From assembly GCF_900142005.1 (NCBI RefSeq), contig NZ_FQZL01000008.1, positions 1 to 64,000 of the forward strand: a stretch of DNA of 64,000 nt, written 5' to 3'. This document shows, piece after piece, positions 37,250-45,480 of this stretch. The stretch comes from Dethiosulfatibacter aminovorans DSM 17477. Lineage in GTDB: Bacteria > Bacillota > Clostridia > Tissierellales > Dethiosulfatibacteraceae. Every line of letters starts with the position of its first letter. The first letter of the stretch is position 1. The translations under genes were made by a program, and so were the position numbers. Under the pieces are notes generated by a model. The model did no database searches. It was given only the letters and a program-made list of their open reading frames with translations, and was not told where the DNA came from.

Positions 37250-38209
37250 ATGTTACAGATTACAGAAAAACAAGTTCAAGATTCAATTACAATGGATATG
37301 GCTTTGCCAGTACTTAGGAATGCATATAAAGATTGTATGAAGGGTGAAATTTATGCTGGTGATAGAATTTTCATGCCTTTGCGCGGGCAAGAAAATGTTG
37401 GACAATGGTTAGTTGCAAATTGTACAAATAAACCATATTTTGGTTCCAAATTTTCTTCAGTTTTCCCAGAAAATGTAAAAAAAGGTTTGCCGAGTGTCAT
37501 TTCGAAGGTTAGTTTATACTCTGCAGTAACAGGTGAAATTCAAGGTTTAATTGATGCGAATTTTTTAACTGCAATTAAAACTGGAGGAAGTGCGGCTATA
37601 GCTACTGATTTAATGGCAAAAAAAGATGCAAATAAATTGGGAATTATTGGTTCTGGACTTCAGGCATTTTCTCAGGTTCTAGCTATTCAAGAAGTGAGAA
37701 ATATAACAGAATTATATGTTTATGATATAATACCTGAAAGAGTAGATAGCTTTATTAAGCAAATTGAGGCGATCAAGAATAATCCTTATAAAATCATTGC
37801 GGCAATGACTGCAGAAGAATGTGTTACCCAATCTGATATTGTATGCACTTGTACTACTTCACTCACTCCTGTATTTAAGGGGAGTTCCGTTAAGCCCGGT
37901 ACTCATATCAATGCAATTGGATCATTTACTCCTTTTATGCAAGAAATTGATGAAGAGACCGTACTTAAATCTGATAAGGTAATTACGGAACACTTGGAAG
38001 GTTTATGGGATGCAGCAGGAGATGTACTTATTCCTTATGAGAAGGATTTAATAACAAAAGACAAAGTCAATGGAACAGTTGGAGATGTTTTGACAGGCAT
38101 GATTTCAGGACGCGAAAATGATCAAGAGATAACTCTTTATGAAAGTGTAGGTTCATGTGTCTTGGATATTGCTCTTTCAATTGCAATTTACGAAAAATTC
38201 AAGAAATAG
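37250..38209 (+). CDS. Ornithine cyclodeaminase/mu-crystallin family protein
   Basis: 319 residues. NAD(P)-binding motif GIIGSGLQAFSQVLAIQEV (about 130) and the family core GSKFSSVFPENVKKGLPSV. Members are ornithine cyclodeaminase, ketimine and delta1-pyrroline-2-carboxylate reductases or alanine dehydrogenases. TTAGGAGG lies 9 bases before ATG 37250; the longer frame from 37178 has no site. Because an aconitase X gene pair follows at 40.8 kb, a pyrroline-2-carboxylate reductase role is attractive but the genes are in separate transcription units. Confidence 0.8.
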   Translation: MLQITEKQVQDSITMDMALPVLRNAYKDCMKGEIYAGDRIFMPLRGQENVGQWLVANCTNKPYFGSKFSSVFPENVKKGLPSVISKVSLYSAVTGEIQGLIDANFLTAIKTGGSAAIATDLMAKKDANKLGIIGSGLQAFSQVLAIQEVRNITELYVYDIIPERVDSFIKQIEAIKNNPYKIIAAMTAEECVTQSDIVCTCTTSLTPVFKGSSVKPGTHINAIGSFTPFMQEIDEETVLKSDKVITEHLEGLWDAAGDVLIPYEKDLITKDKVNGTVGDVLTGMISGRENDQEITLYESVGSCVLDIALSIAIYEKFKK

Positions 38210-38267
38210 TAATCTAAACTTCGTGGTAATCAAGCATAGGGCATAAAATTTGTCAGATTAAAACATT

Positions 38268-38314
38268 AAACTCCCAGCGTGTTTCCGATGATGAAAACAC
38301 GCTGGGAGTTTTTA
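38268..38314 (+). terminator. Strong rho-independent terminator
   Basis: AAACTCCCAGCGTGTTT and AAACACGCTGGGAGTTT form a 17-bp perfect stem, followed by TTAT. Ends the BCCT/OCD unit. Confidence 0.9.
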
Positions 38315-38438
38315 TATTATTTGCCCAGCATGGGCACAATCTTAAGGGTGAAAGTCAATGAGAGTAACCAAAATCGGGACGAAGAAATGACGGGTTGTTC
38401 TGTGTATGATATGTAGATTATATAATTTAAAGTAACAG

Positions 38439-38467
38439 TTGACAAAGTTATTTACGAGCAGTATAAT
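38439..38467 (+). promoter_or_regulatory. Sigma-A promoter of the GntR regulator gene
   Basis: TTGACA (38439-38444), 17-base spacer, TATAAT (38462-38467). The operator core begins 3 bases after it. Confidence 0.85.
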
Positions 38468-38469
38468 AC

Positions 38470-38479
38470 CTGTATACAG
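38470..38479. promoter_or_regulatory. GntR operator site 1
   Basis: CTGTATACAG, a perfect palindrome on the expected transcription start, shared in form with sites at 39220 and 40733. Fits autorepression by the FadR-type GntR protein. Confidence 0.7.
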
Positions 38480-38524
38480 CTTAGGATTTGTTGTAGTAGA
38501 ATAATTGAGAAGGGAATGTTTACT

Positions 38525-39202
38525 ATGGATTTGACTGACGTAGGAAACAAAAGAAAAAGAGTCAACAGGGCGCAAATAGCATATGAAGCAATTAAGAACA
38601 GTATACTCAATCAGGTAATAAAGCCCGGGGACTGTCTAAGTGAAACCAGCATAGCAGAGAAGCTTAACATGAGCAGGACGCCTGTAAGGGAAGCACTTAA
38701 AATGCTTGCCAATGAGGATCTCATAGAAATCAGGAACGGAGTGGGTGCATATGTCAAGACTCTGTCTTTCAAGGATATACTGGATATATTTGAAGTGAGG
38801 AAGAACCTTGAAACTTTGGCTGTTGAAACATCAATCAACAATATAACCATTCAAGAACTGGAAAGACTTGAAGAGCAATTAAAGGAATTGCAGGAAGAAT
38901 ATTGTAAAGGTGAAGCAATCGACTTTGAAAACTTCAACAAAATAGACATTGAAATTCACAGACTCTTTATTAGCAAATGCGACAATAAATATGTAAAAAG
39001 CATCATGGAAGAAATTCAACTTAGAATCGCAGCTTATCAATTCATATCCCTTTCGGAACTGGGCAACATGGAAGAGAGCATAAATCAGCATCTGAAGCTT
39101 ATTGAGCTTGCAAAATCAGGCGATGTAGATGAATTGAAGAAAGAGCTGGCTAGGCACATAGAGTGGTCTCTGAACAGCATAATAAAAAGAAAAAATATTT
39201 AA
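38525..39202 (+). CDS. GntR-family regulator, FadR/FCD subfamily
   Basis: 225 residues. Winged helix at the N-terminus (GDCLSETSIAEKLNMSRTPVREAL) and an all-helical FCD ligand domain with the metal/ligand pattern (DIEIHRLFI ... INQHLKLIELAKSGD). ATG 38525 lies 9 bases after AAGGGA; the ATG at 38516 touches the site. Three copies of a CTG(T/C)AT(A/G)CAG operator lie before this gene, the transporter and the aconitase X gene, so it controls all three. Confidence 0.9.
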   Translation: MDLTDVGNKRKRVNRAQIAYEAIKNSILNQVIKPGDCLSETSIAEKLNMSRTPVREALKMLANEDLIEIRNGVGAYVKTLSFKDILDIFEVRKNLETLAVETSINNITIQELERLEEQLKELQEEYCKGEAIDFENFNKIDIEIHRLFISKCDNKYVKSIMEEIQLRIAAYQFISLSELGNMEESINQHLKLIELAKSGDVDELKKELARHIEWSLNSIIKRKNI

Positions 39203-39212
39203 TATTTTTTTA

Positions 39213-39235
39213 CCACAACCTGCATACAGGTGGTT
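39213..39235. promoter_or_regulatory. GntR operator site 2, before the YjiH transporter
   Basis: CTGCATACAG at 39220-39229 within ACCACAACCTGCATACAGG and TGGTTTA. The right half CAGGTGGTTTA is repeated before the aconitase X gene. Confidence 0.65.
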
Positions 39236-39327
39236 TATAGATTAAGGGAGGTGATTTTATTTAAAGGATAAACAGCAACTTGAAGAGCAGAAACAAATAC
39301 CATATAATTACAAAAGAGGAGTTTGAA

Positions 39328-40674
39328 ATGGAATTAAAAAACAGTAGAAGTTCTTACAATTCAGCAACAATCATTAAAGCAATATTATTGAGTGCAATAG
39401 GCGTAATCTTCTTTTTCGTACCGGTCATAGACAATACCATTCCCATGGTTTATTTGTCCGGTCTACTTATTGGAATACTCAAACCTTTTGAATACCAGAT
39501 TGCTACGTATTATTCGGTGTTGTTGTTTGCAACCAGCATGGTATACAAGGTTATGGGTGATAATGCACCGGCATTGATCAAAAAGCATCACGAGAAGGAC
39601 AACCCCGTTACCGTTGGACTTTATTTTCTGGCAGCACTTTTTGGACTAATGGTCACTTATAATTTTGGACCGTCACAAATACTGGATGGAGATGTAGGTG
39701 GTCTGTCTGTACATGTTGCATTTACAACTATATTCAGGCTTATAGTAGCAGGTGCATTTGTAATCTTCCTGACGGAATTCGGATTCATCGACTTCCTTGG
39801 TACACTGCTTGAGCCCATAATGAGAAGAGCATATAAGATACCCGGGTATTCGGCGATAGACGCCCTTGCATCATTTGTATCCGTACCTGCAGTTGGTGTT
39901 TATATAACAAATTCTCTTTACAAAGACGGAAAATATACGGCAAAAGAGGCTTGTTCAATTACGACAAATTTCAGCGTCTGCAGTATTGCCTTTTTTGCAT
40001 TGATGGTGTCTGTTGGTGAGGTTGATGAACTGTTTCCACATGTTCTCATTACATCGCTCATAGTTACTTTCCTTATAGCCATAATCACAATAAGGATACC
40101 ACCTCTTTCAAAGAAGAAGAATGAATTCTTTGATGGTAGGGTACAGACTGAAGAACAAAGATCATCAAGCAGATATTCCTGGGGAATTTTCAAAAAAGCT
40201 ACTGATGCAGGAATCAGCAAGGCTGAAAACACTGATTTGGGCATGTTCAAGTCAAATCTCATAGATTCGGTAATGTTCTCGCAGAAAATCTGTTCATATG
40301 TAATATCAGTTGCAGTGCTGGCATTATTGCTTGCGGAATATACTCCAATATTCGATTACATGGGAATGCCTTTCGTCCCTTTGCTTAACCTGGTTCAACT
40401 TCCAAATGTAGATATCATAGCGCCTGCAGCAGTGATAGGAATATCGGAAATCTTGCTGCCTGTATTGATAATCACAGGAAAGGGCGTAGCTACAATAAGC
40501 ATGTTCTTCATCATAGTTCTCAGCTCTGTACAGATTATATTCTTCACAGAGAGTGCAAATGCAATGCTTGAATCCGACATGCCCTTGAGTCTTATTGATC
40601 TGGTTGCAATTTTCTTTGTCAGAACAATAATAGCGATACCATTGGTAGCTATTGCAGCACATATACTTTTTTAA
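39328..40674 (+). CDS. YjiH-family transporter (nucleoside-recognition/GATE domain)
   Basis: 448 residues, about 10-11 membrane helices with the paired GATE domains of YjiH-type proteins (SAIDALASFVSVPAVGVYITN near residue 190). The group is poorly characterised. ATG 39328 follows AAAAGAGGAG; an in-frame start at 39280 is less well supported. Sharing an operator with the aconitase X genes, it is most likely the importer of the dehydratase substrate. Confidence 0.8.
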   Translation: MELKNSRSSYNSATIIKAILLSAIGVIFFFVPVIDNTIPMVYLSGLLIGILKPFEYQIATYYSVLLFATSMVYKVMGDNAPALIKKHHEKDNPVTVGLYFLAALFGLMVTYNFGPSQILDGDVGGLSVHVAFTTIFRLIVAGAFVIFLTEFGFIDFLGTLLEPIMRRAYKIPGYSAIDALASFVSVPAVGVYITNSLYKDGKYTAKEACSITTNFSVCSIAFFALMVSVGEVDELFPHVLITSLIVTFLIAIITIRIPPLSKKKNEFFDGRVQTEEQRSSSRYSWGIFKKATDAGISKAENTDLGMFKSNLIDSVMFSQKICSYVISVAVLALLLAEYTPIFDYMGMPFVPLLNLVQLPNVDIIAPAAVIGISEILLPVLIITGKGVATISMFFIIVLSSVQIIFFTESANAMLESDMPLSLIDLVAIFFVRTIIAIPLVAIAAHILF

Positions 40675-40726
40675 CAGAATCAGAAAAGCAAAATTTTAGA
40701 CAATCAATATGATTTGAATTTTTTTA

Positions 40727-40751
40727 ACCATGATGTATGCAGGTGGTTTAA
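40727..40751. promoter_or_regulatory. GntR operator site 3, before the aconitase X genes
   Basis: ATGTATGCAG at 40733-40742 followed by GTGGTTTA, 35 bases before the start codon. Its right half is identical to site 2. Confidence 0.6.
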
Positions 40752-40777
40752 AGCAATGACAATAAAAGGAGAAAACG

Positions 40778-41983
40778 ATGGAATTAACAAAAGATCAACA
40801 AGATATGCTTGATGGGAAATACGGCAAGGGTACTCAGTATGCAATGAAGATACAAGTTGCAATTGGTGAGTCCTTCAAGGCTAAACGCATGGTTCCTATT
40901 ACCAGGGCTCATGTAGCATTGAGCAATCAAGAGGCAGACTTATGGTTTGCCGAAAAGTTACTGAGTGAAGGGGCAGTGTGCAGGGTTGCACCGACTGTAA
41001 ATCCAGGATTCTGCTTGTCTTATTTCAAGGAAAAGAATCTGGTGAATGATGAAGATGCAAGTCTTATGCAAAGAACTCACAATGCATATAAGGGATTGGG
41101 AGCAATATTAAGCTACAACTGTACTCCCTACATTGATACCAATGTTCCAAATTACGGAGAAATTATTGCTTATTCTGAGTCCAGTGCAACGCCCTATGCA
41201 AATGCAGTCTGGGGTGCAAGAAGCAACAGAGAAGGTGCCAACAGTGCATTGTGTGCAGCAATAACGGGTTATGTTCCTGAGTATGGTTTGCTGTTTGATG
41301 AGAACAGGAAAGGAACCATTCTGGTTGAAGTTCAAGCCGATATGAATAATTCCCATGACTATCACCTGCTTGGTATGATGGGCAAGAAAATCGGGAAAGG
41401 AATTCCTGTCTTTACTGGACTTCCAAAACATATCAGTAAAGAAGACTTGAGAAACCTGGGAGCTGAGCTTAATACCTCTGGAGCCTATGACATGTATCAT
41501 ATTGTTGGGTTCACACCTGAAGCGGAAACCCTTGAGCAGGCATTTGGAGGTAAAGAGCCTAAGAGAAAGGTTGTTATAACAAATGAAGATTTACAGAATA
41601 TTCTGGAAGAGATTTCCGAAGAAGGAAACAGAAAGATAGAATTCGCAATGTTTGGATGTCCTCATTTTACCTTGGAAGAGACAAAATATATTGCTGAAAA
41701 AATCAAGGGCAAGAAACTGAAGAAAGACCTGTTTATCCTGACTTCAAGCCATGTGAAGCAAATGGCAGACAGAATGGGTATTACCGATATAATTGAAGAG
41801 GCAGGTGGAGCAATAGTACCTGATACATGTCCGGATCAGCCTTGCTGGCACCATCTCAGTGGAAAGGTTGGTATAACAGAATCGCCTAAATGTGCCTATT
41901 ATCCACAAAAAAGAGGAATAAATTTTGTGATAAGGGATTTGGATACGTGTATTGAAGCAGCATTAACTGGAGAGGTAAAATAG
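40778..41983 (+). CDS. Aconitase X large (catalytic) subunit
   Basis: 401 residues, the AcnX catalytic domain as a separate subunit. Typical features are the N-terminal AHVALSNQEADLW, the cysteine-containing NCTPYI and WGARSNREGANSA, and a C-terminal PDTCPDQPCW. Characterised members dehydrate cis-3-hydroxy-L-proline or, in archaea, mevalonate 5-phosphate, using an Fe-S cluster. AAAAGGAG precedes the ATG; the small subunit begins 1 base after its stop. With a LarA-type racemase downstream, a chiral hydroxy acid is the likely substrate. Confidence 0.88.
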   Translation: MELTKDQQDMLDGKYGKGTQYAMKIQVAIGESFKAKRMVPITRAHVALSNQEADLWFAEKLLSEGAVCRVAPTVNPGFCLSYFKEKNLVNDEDASLMQRTHNAYKGLGAILSYNCTPYIDTNVPNYGEIIAYSESSATPYANAVWGARSNREGANSALCAAITGYVPEYGLLFDENRKGTILVEVQADMNNSHDYHLLGMMGKKIGKGIPVFTGLPKHISKEDLRNLGAELNTSGAYDMYHIVGFTPEAETLEQAFGGKEPKRKVVITNEDLQNILEEISEEGNRKIEFAMFGCPHFTLEETKYIAEKIKGKKLKKDLFILTSSHVKQMADRMGITDIIEEAGGAIVPDTCPDQPCWHHLSGKVGITESPKCAYYPQKRGINFVIRDLDTCIEAALTGEVK

Positions 41984-41984
41984 T

Positions 41985-42392
41985 ATGGAAAAGAAAACAT
42001 TTAACTGTCATAAAATATCAGAAGGAGTAGCTGAATGTGAAGCTGTAGTATCAAAAGATGATATTATGTTCTATTTGGTTGATCCACCTACTGGAAATGT
42101 ATTGGAGAAGGCACATGACCTGGAAGGCAGATCGATAGCAAGTAAGGGTCTTATATTTCCAAGCGGTAAGGGAAGTTCAGTTGTTCAGGCTGATGGACTT
42201 TATCAGCTTAATCAAAAAGGAAATGCACCAAAGGCAATGATAATAAAATATCCGGAGACGGTTCTTGTATCAAGTGCAATAATCATGGAAATCCCGATGG
42301 TGGATGATGTTGATGAGGATTTTTATGAAATTGTAAACGATGGTGATATAATAAGAGTTGATGCAGATAAGGGTTTGATTACCATACTTTAA
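41985..42392 (+). CDS. Aconitase X small (swivel) subunit, DUF126
   Basis: 135 residues, the swivelling beta-domain of aconitase X (KGLIFPSGKGSSVVQADGLYQL contains the family core; GKGSS is the conserved part). It closes over the active site of the large subunit. Directly follows the large-subunit gene, whose last bases supply the ribosome binding site GGAGAGG. It should be non-functional alone. Confidence 0.88.
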   Translation: MEKKTFNCHKISEGVAECEAVVSKDDIMFYLVDPPTGNVLEKAHDLEGRSIASKGLIFPSGKGSSVVQADGLYQLNQKGNAPKAMIIKYPETVLVSSAIIMEIPMVDDVDEDFYEIVNDGDIIRVDADKGLITIL

Positions 42393-42409
42393 ATGAAGGA
42401 TTTGAAAAT

Positions 42410-43705
42410 ATGAGCACTAAAATCTATGTTCCTTATGGAAAAACAATACAGGAAGCATCGATTCCGGAAGGATCATTATTGTTCAACGGCAAGATGGGCC
42501 AGTTCCCGGGAATTGAAAATTTGGAAGAAGCCATCCTGGAGGGTCTGAACAATCCTATTGGATGCTTGCCGCTTAAAGATCAAATACAGGAAGACGACAG
42601 GATACTTATACTAATAGAGGACAATACCCGGACAACTCCGGTGGATAGGATTTTGCCCGTACTTGTTGACTATTTGGTTGAAAACGGCATAAAAGAAGAT
42701 AATATGGAAATATTGACAGCTCCCGGAACCCACAGAATAATGACGGAAGAGGAAATTATTGAAAAGGTTGGAAAATCAATCTATGGAAGAATCAAGATAA
42801 GTCAGCATGACTACAATGACCAGGATTCCATGATAGACCTGGGGACTGTCGAAGCAGGATCTCTAAGAATACCTGTACATATAAACAGAAAAGTACGAGA
42901 AGTAGACTATATAATCGGGCTCGGGAATATCATACCTCATTCCGATGCTGGCTTTTCAGGCGGTGGAAAGATTGTCCAGCCTGGGATATGCGGATCTGCC
43001 ACTACTTCAGCAACGCATATTGCAGGAGCCTTGATGGAGGAGATTCCACTGGGAAGGAATGAAGGCAATGGATGCAGGGCAGGAATAGAAGAAGTTGCCA
43101 GGATTGCCGGCTTGAAATTCATTGTGAATGTAGTCAAGAATATAGAGGAAGAAGTGGTAGGCATATTTGCAGGTGATTTTGTCAAAGCTCACAGGGAAGG
43201 TTCTAAGTTGTCAAAGAAGGTCTTTGGAGTTGAAATTCCTGAAGAGGCTGAGGTTGTAGTGGTGAGCTCAAATCCATGCGACATAGATTACTGGCAGGGA
43301 GAAAAAGGATTGGTTTCAGCATATTTCAGTGTCAAAAAGGACGGATACATAGTGTTTTTGGCTCCATGCTACGAGGGCATGGAGCACAATCATCCCAAAC
43401 TGAGGGAATGGTCCAATATGACATATGACGATGCAAAGAAATGTGTAAAGGGAATATCTTTCCATGACAGGGAGGCAGACCTTGTTGCAGCAGATATTGC
43501 AATGGCAAACTCAAGAGTCAGGGAAAAGGCCAACATAATCATAGTGACCGACGGATTGACCGATGAAGAAATCAAGGTGTTGGGCTACGATAGGGCAGCA
43601 GATTTACAGTCTGCTATAGACTATGTACTAAAAGAAAATCCAAATGCAAGTATTGGCTTGTTGCCAAGAGGTGGAGATTGCCTTCCTTATAAACTGAATT
43701 CCTGA
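42410..43705 (+). CDS. LarA-family nickel-pincer racemase/epimerase
   Basis: 431 residues, LarA (DUF2088) family. N-terminal signature APGTHRIMTEEE and the His/Lys-rich centre GNIIPHSDAGFSGGGKIVQP that holds the pincer nucleotide cofactor and catalytic residues. Family members racemise or epimerise lactate, malate and other 2-hydroxy acids. 18 bases after the aconitase X small subunit. In this operon it may convert the imported stereoisomer to the one the dehydratase accepts. No larBCE cofactor genes lie in the window. Confidence 0.87.
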   Translation: MSTKIYVPYGKTIQEASIPEGSLLFNGKMGQFPGIENLEEAILEGLNNPIGCLPLKDQIQEDDRILILIEDNTRTTPVDRILPVLVDYLVENGIKEDNMEILTAPGTHRIMTEEEIIEKVGKSIYGRIKISQHDYNDQDSMIDLGTVEAGSLRIPVHINRKVREVDYIIGLGNIIPHSDAGFSGGGKIVQPGICGSATTSATHIAGALMEEIPLGRNEGNGCRAGIEEVARIAGLKFIVNVVKNIEEEVVGIFAGDFVKAHREGSKLSKKVFGVEIPEEAEVVVVSSNPCDIDYWQGEKGLVSAYFSVKKDGYIVFLAPCYEGMEHNHPKLREWSNMTYDDAKKCVKGISFHDREADLVAADIAMANSRVREKANIIIVTDGLTDEEIKVLGYDRAADLQSAIDYVLKENPNASIGLLPRGGDCLPYKLNS

Positions 43706-43719
43706 TTCAAATATTTTAT

Positions 43720-43750
43720 ACCCTGCTTCTTTGAAGTGGGGTTTATATTT
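43720..43750. terminator. Bidirectional terminator between convergent genes
   Basis: ACCCTGCTTC pairs with GAAGTGGGGT (two G-T pairs), with AT-rich flanks on both sides. Serves the racemase gene and the minus-strand SRAP gene. Confidence 0.65.
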
Positions 43751-44428
43751 TCAAAAACTAATCTGTTCGTTGACAACAGGTTCAATGCATTTTTTGGAAT
43801 TGTTGCTCCATTTGTTTACGTATGACGATACTTCGTGGATGTGGAGAAGGCTGGAGTCCATGGGGTTTAGAAGATCTTGATCCTTGTAGTTTTCAGAAAG
43901 CCAGATTTTTTCCTGGCTGGCATTAAGAATCACAGGCATCCTGTTGTGGATTTTACTCATGGAGCCATTGGATTCCATAGTCAGTATTGAACATGCCTTT
44001 TTCATAATTCCATTGTCGTTGTAGTAATCCCACAGACCTGCATAGGAGAATAACCCTGCTTCATTCAGTGTTATATAGTAAGGTGTCTTTCCACCGTTCC
44101 TTTTCCATTCATAAAAGCCGTTTGTAAGAATAAGGCATCTTCTGTTGCTGTACGAATCTCTGAAAGTGGATTTTTCTTCTACTGTTTCACTTCGAGCATT
44201 GATGAGAAGCCTGGACTTGTTTTTTGACCAGGAGGGTTCAATCCCCCATCTGAAAGATCCGGCTGCGACCTCATTGTTTTCTTTGTAAAGCGCAATGATT
44301 TTTTGTCCCGGAGCGATATTGTAGCTTGGCTCGTAATAGTCTATATTGGGTTGTCTGATATTCCATCTTTCCTCCAGAATCTTGATAAGGTCCTCAAGGT
44401 CATATGACAATAGGTATCTGCCGCACAT
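43751..44428 (-). CDS. SRAP/HMCES-family protein (YedK-like abasic-site crosslinker)
   Basis: 225 residues starting MCGRYLLS; the catalytic Cys2 forms a covalent link to abasic sites in single-stranded DNA and protects them. Other family blocks visible are YNIAPGQ, RWGIEPSW, NARSETVEEKSTF and CLILTNGFYEWKR with the active-site Glu. ATG at 44428, with AAAGGATG upstream on the minus strand. A housekeeping DNA-repair gene. Confidence 0.92.
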   Translation of the reverse strand: MCGRYLLSYDLEDLIKILEERWNIRQPNIDYYEPSYNIAPGQKIIALYKENNEVAAGSFRWGIEPSWSKNKSRLLINARSETVEEKSTFRDSYSNRRCLILTNGFYEWKRNGGKTPYYITLNEAGLFSYAGLWDYYNDNGIMKKACSILTMESNGSMSKIHNRMPVILNASQEKIWLSENYKDQDLLNPMDSSLLHIHEVSSYVNKWSNNSKKCIEPVVNEQISF

Positions 44429-44459
44429 GATTTCACATCCTTTTTATTTATAACTTAAG

Positions 44460-44580
44460 AAGGTTAAAAATGCATAATCCCTTCTGAATATCCGCCTTGG
44501 GCACGTGAAATGTGACATGGATAACGCAACGTAGCCGCTTTCTGGCCTTATATGCGTATTAAGAATAACCCTCTAAGGTA
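44460..44580 (-). other. Structured or repeated GC-richer block in the leader of the SRAP gene
   Basis: This stretch is clearly less AT-rich than its surroundings and has no coding frame. On the minus strand it includes GCGGCTACGTTGCG, TGTCACATTTCACGTG and CCAAGGCGGATATTCAG. It may be a non-coding RNA, a leader structure or an intergenic repeat; no known riboswitch pattern was recognised. Confidence 0.3.
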
Positions 44581-44659
44581 ATTTTACTATAAAAACAAGC
44601 AAAACAACAATGAAGGGTAAAACTTTATTAAAAAAGTTCAAATTTTTTAGCAAAAATAG

Positions 44660-44779
44660 GTTAAGTATTTAACATAATAAAAATAGACAACAATTTAACT
44701 ATCAAGTATTTTGAATACATAAATGAATCGCGTTAAATAATTAACATTATTGCCATGACAACTATGTTAATTATTTAAC
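44660..44779. repeat. Three GTTAA..TTAAC palindromic boxes, two forming a 16-bp inverted repeat
   Basis: GTTAAGTATTTAAC at 44660-44673. GTTAAATAATTAACAT (44732-44747) and ATGTTAATTATTTAAC (44764-44779) are exact reverse complements. They lie upstream of the GyrI-like gene and resemble operator clusters; the regulator is unknown. Confidence 0.5.
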
Positions 44780-44893
44780 CAATCGTTGAAATTCCAACAA
44801 AGAAAACGTTTGCAAAAACTTGCAAAGTAAATTGAAATGGGCTATTATAATAAATAATTAAGAACAAAATATATTATTCGAGGGGAGACCAGT

Positions 44894-45358
44894 ATGAATT
44901 ACCAATGCAAAATAATTGATGAAAAAGTGGGTCACAATGTCCTTACAATCAGAAGGAACACTACAGTTGAACAAATGCCAAAGGTATTGAGTGAATGCTA
45001 CAGCAGAATCAAGGGCTATTTGAATGGAATGGGTGAAATACCTGCAGGTGCACCATTTGTTGCATTCCACAACGATGATATGGACAATATGGAAATTGAA
45101 GTTGGATTGACAGTGAGAAAGGGAATAGCGGGAAATAAGAAGGATATTGTTTCCAGAGAGATTCCGGGAGGAAAGAAGGTGTCCTGTGTACATGTGGGGC
45201 CTTATGGAGAGATGAAGCCAAACCACGATACCATCAAAAGATGGATGGAGGAGAACAACTACAAGCCTATGGGTGTATCATACGAGTTTTATGTTGATGA
45301 TCCATTGGAAATAGCTGGAGGAAAACTTCAAACAAAGGTTGTTTTTCCGCTTGCCTAG
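44894..45358 (+). CDS. GyrI-like/AraC effector-binding domain protein
   Basis: 154 residues forming a stand-alone SOUL/GyrI-like ligand-binding domain without a DNA-binding part. Typical segments are ARF-like AGAPFVAFHND, a conserved EIEVGLTVRKG and the end LEIAGGKLQTKVVFPL. Such proteins bind or hydrolyse small hydrophobic cationic compounds. GAGGGGAG precedes the ATG. Single gene unit closed by the terminator at 45417. Confidence 0.8.
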   Translation: MNYQCKIIDEKVGHNVLTIRRNTTVEQMPKVLSECYSRIKGYLNGMGEIPAGAPFVAFHNDDMDNMEIEVGLTVRKGIAGNKKDIVSREIPGGKKVSCVHVGPYGEMKPNHDTIKRWMEENNYKPMGVSYEFYVDDPLEIAGGKLQTKVVFPLA

Positions 45359-45416
45359 GTCAAAGGCTATGATAAAACAAGCACTATCAATAGTGTAGAA
45401 TAAATTTATATGCAAA

Positions 45417-45454
45417 CAAAAAGAAACGAGTGCCATGGCATTCGTTTCTTTTTG
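45417..45454. terminator. Bidirectional rho-independent terminator
   Basis: CAAAAAGAAACGAGTGCC and GGCATTCGTTTCTTTTTG pair almost perfectly. It serves the GyrI-like gene and the convergent HD-GYP gene. Confidence 0.9.
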
Positions 45455-45480
45455 TTTATATGAATTGATTTTTTCAAGTT

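Noticed and set aside
44805-44820. Second cre-like sequence AGAAAACGTTTGCA
   Set aside because: More than one mismatch to the consensus in AT-rich DNA and no promoter of certain position next to it.
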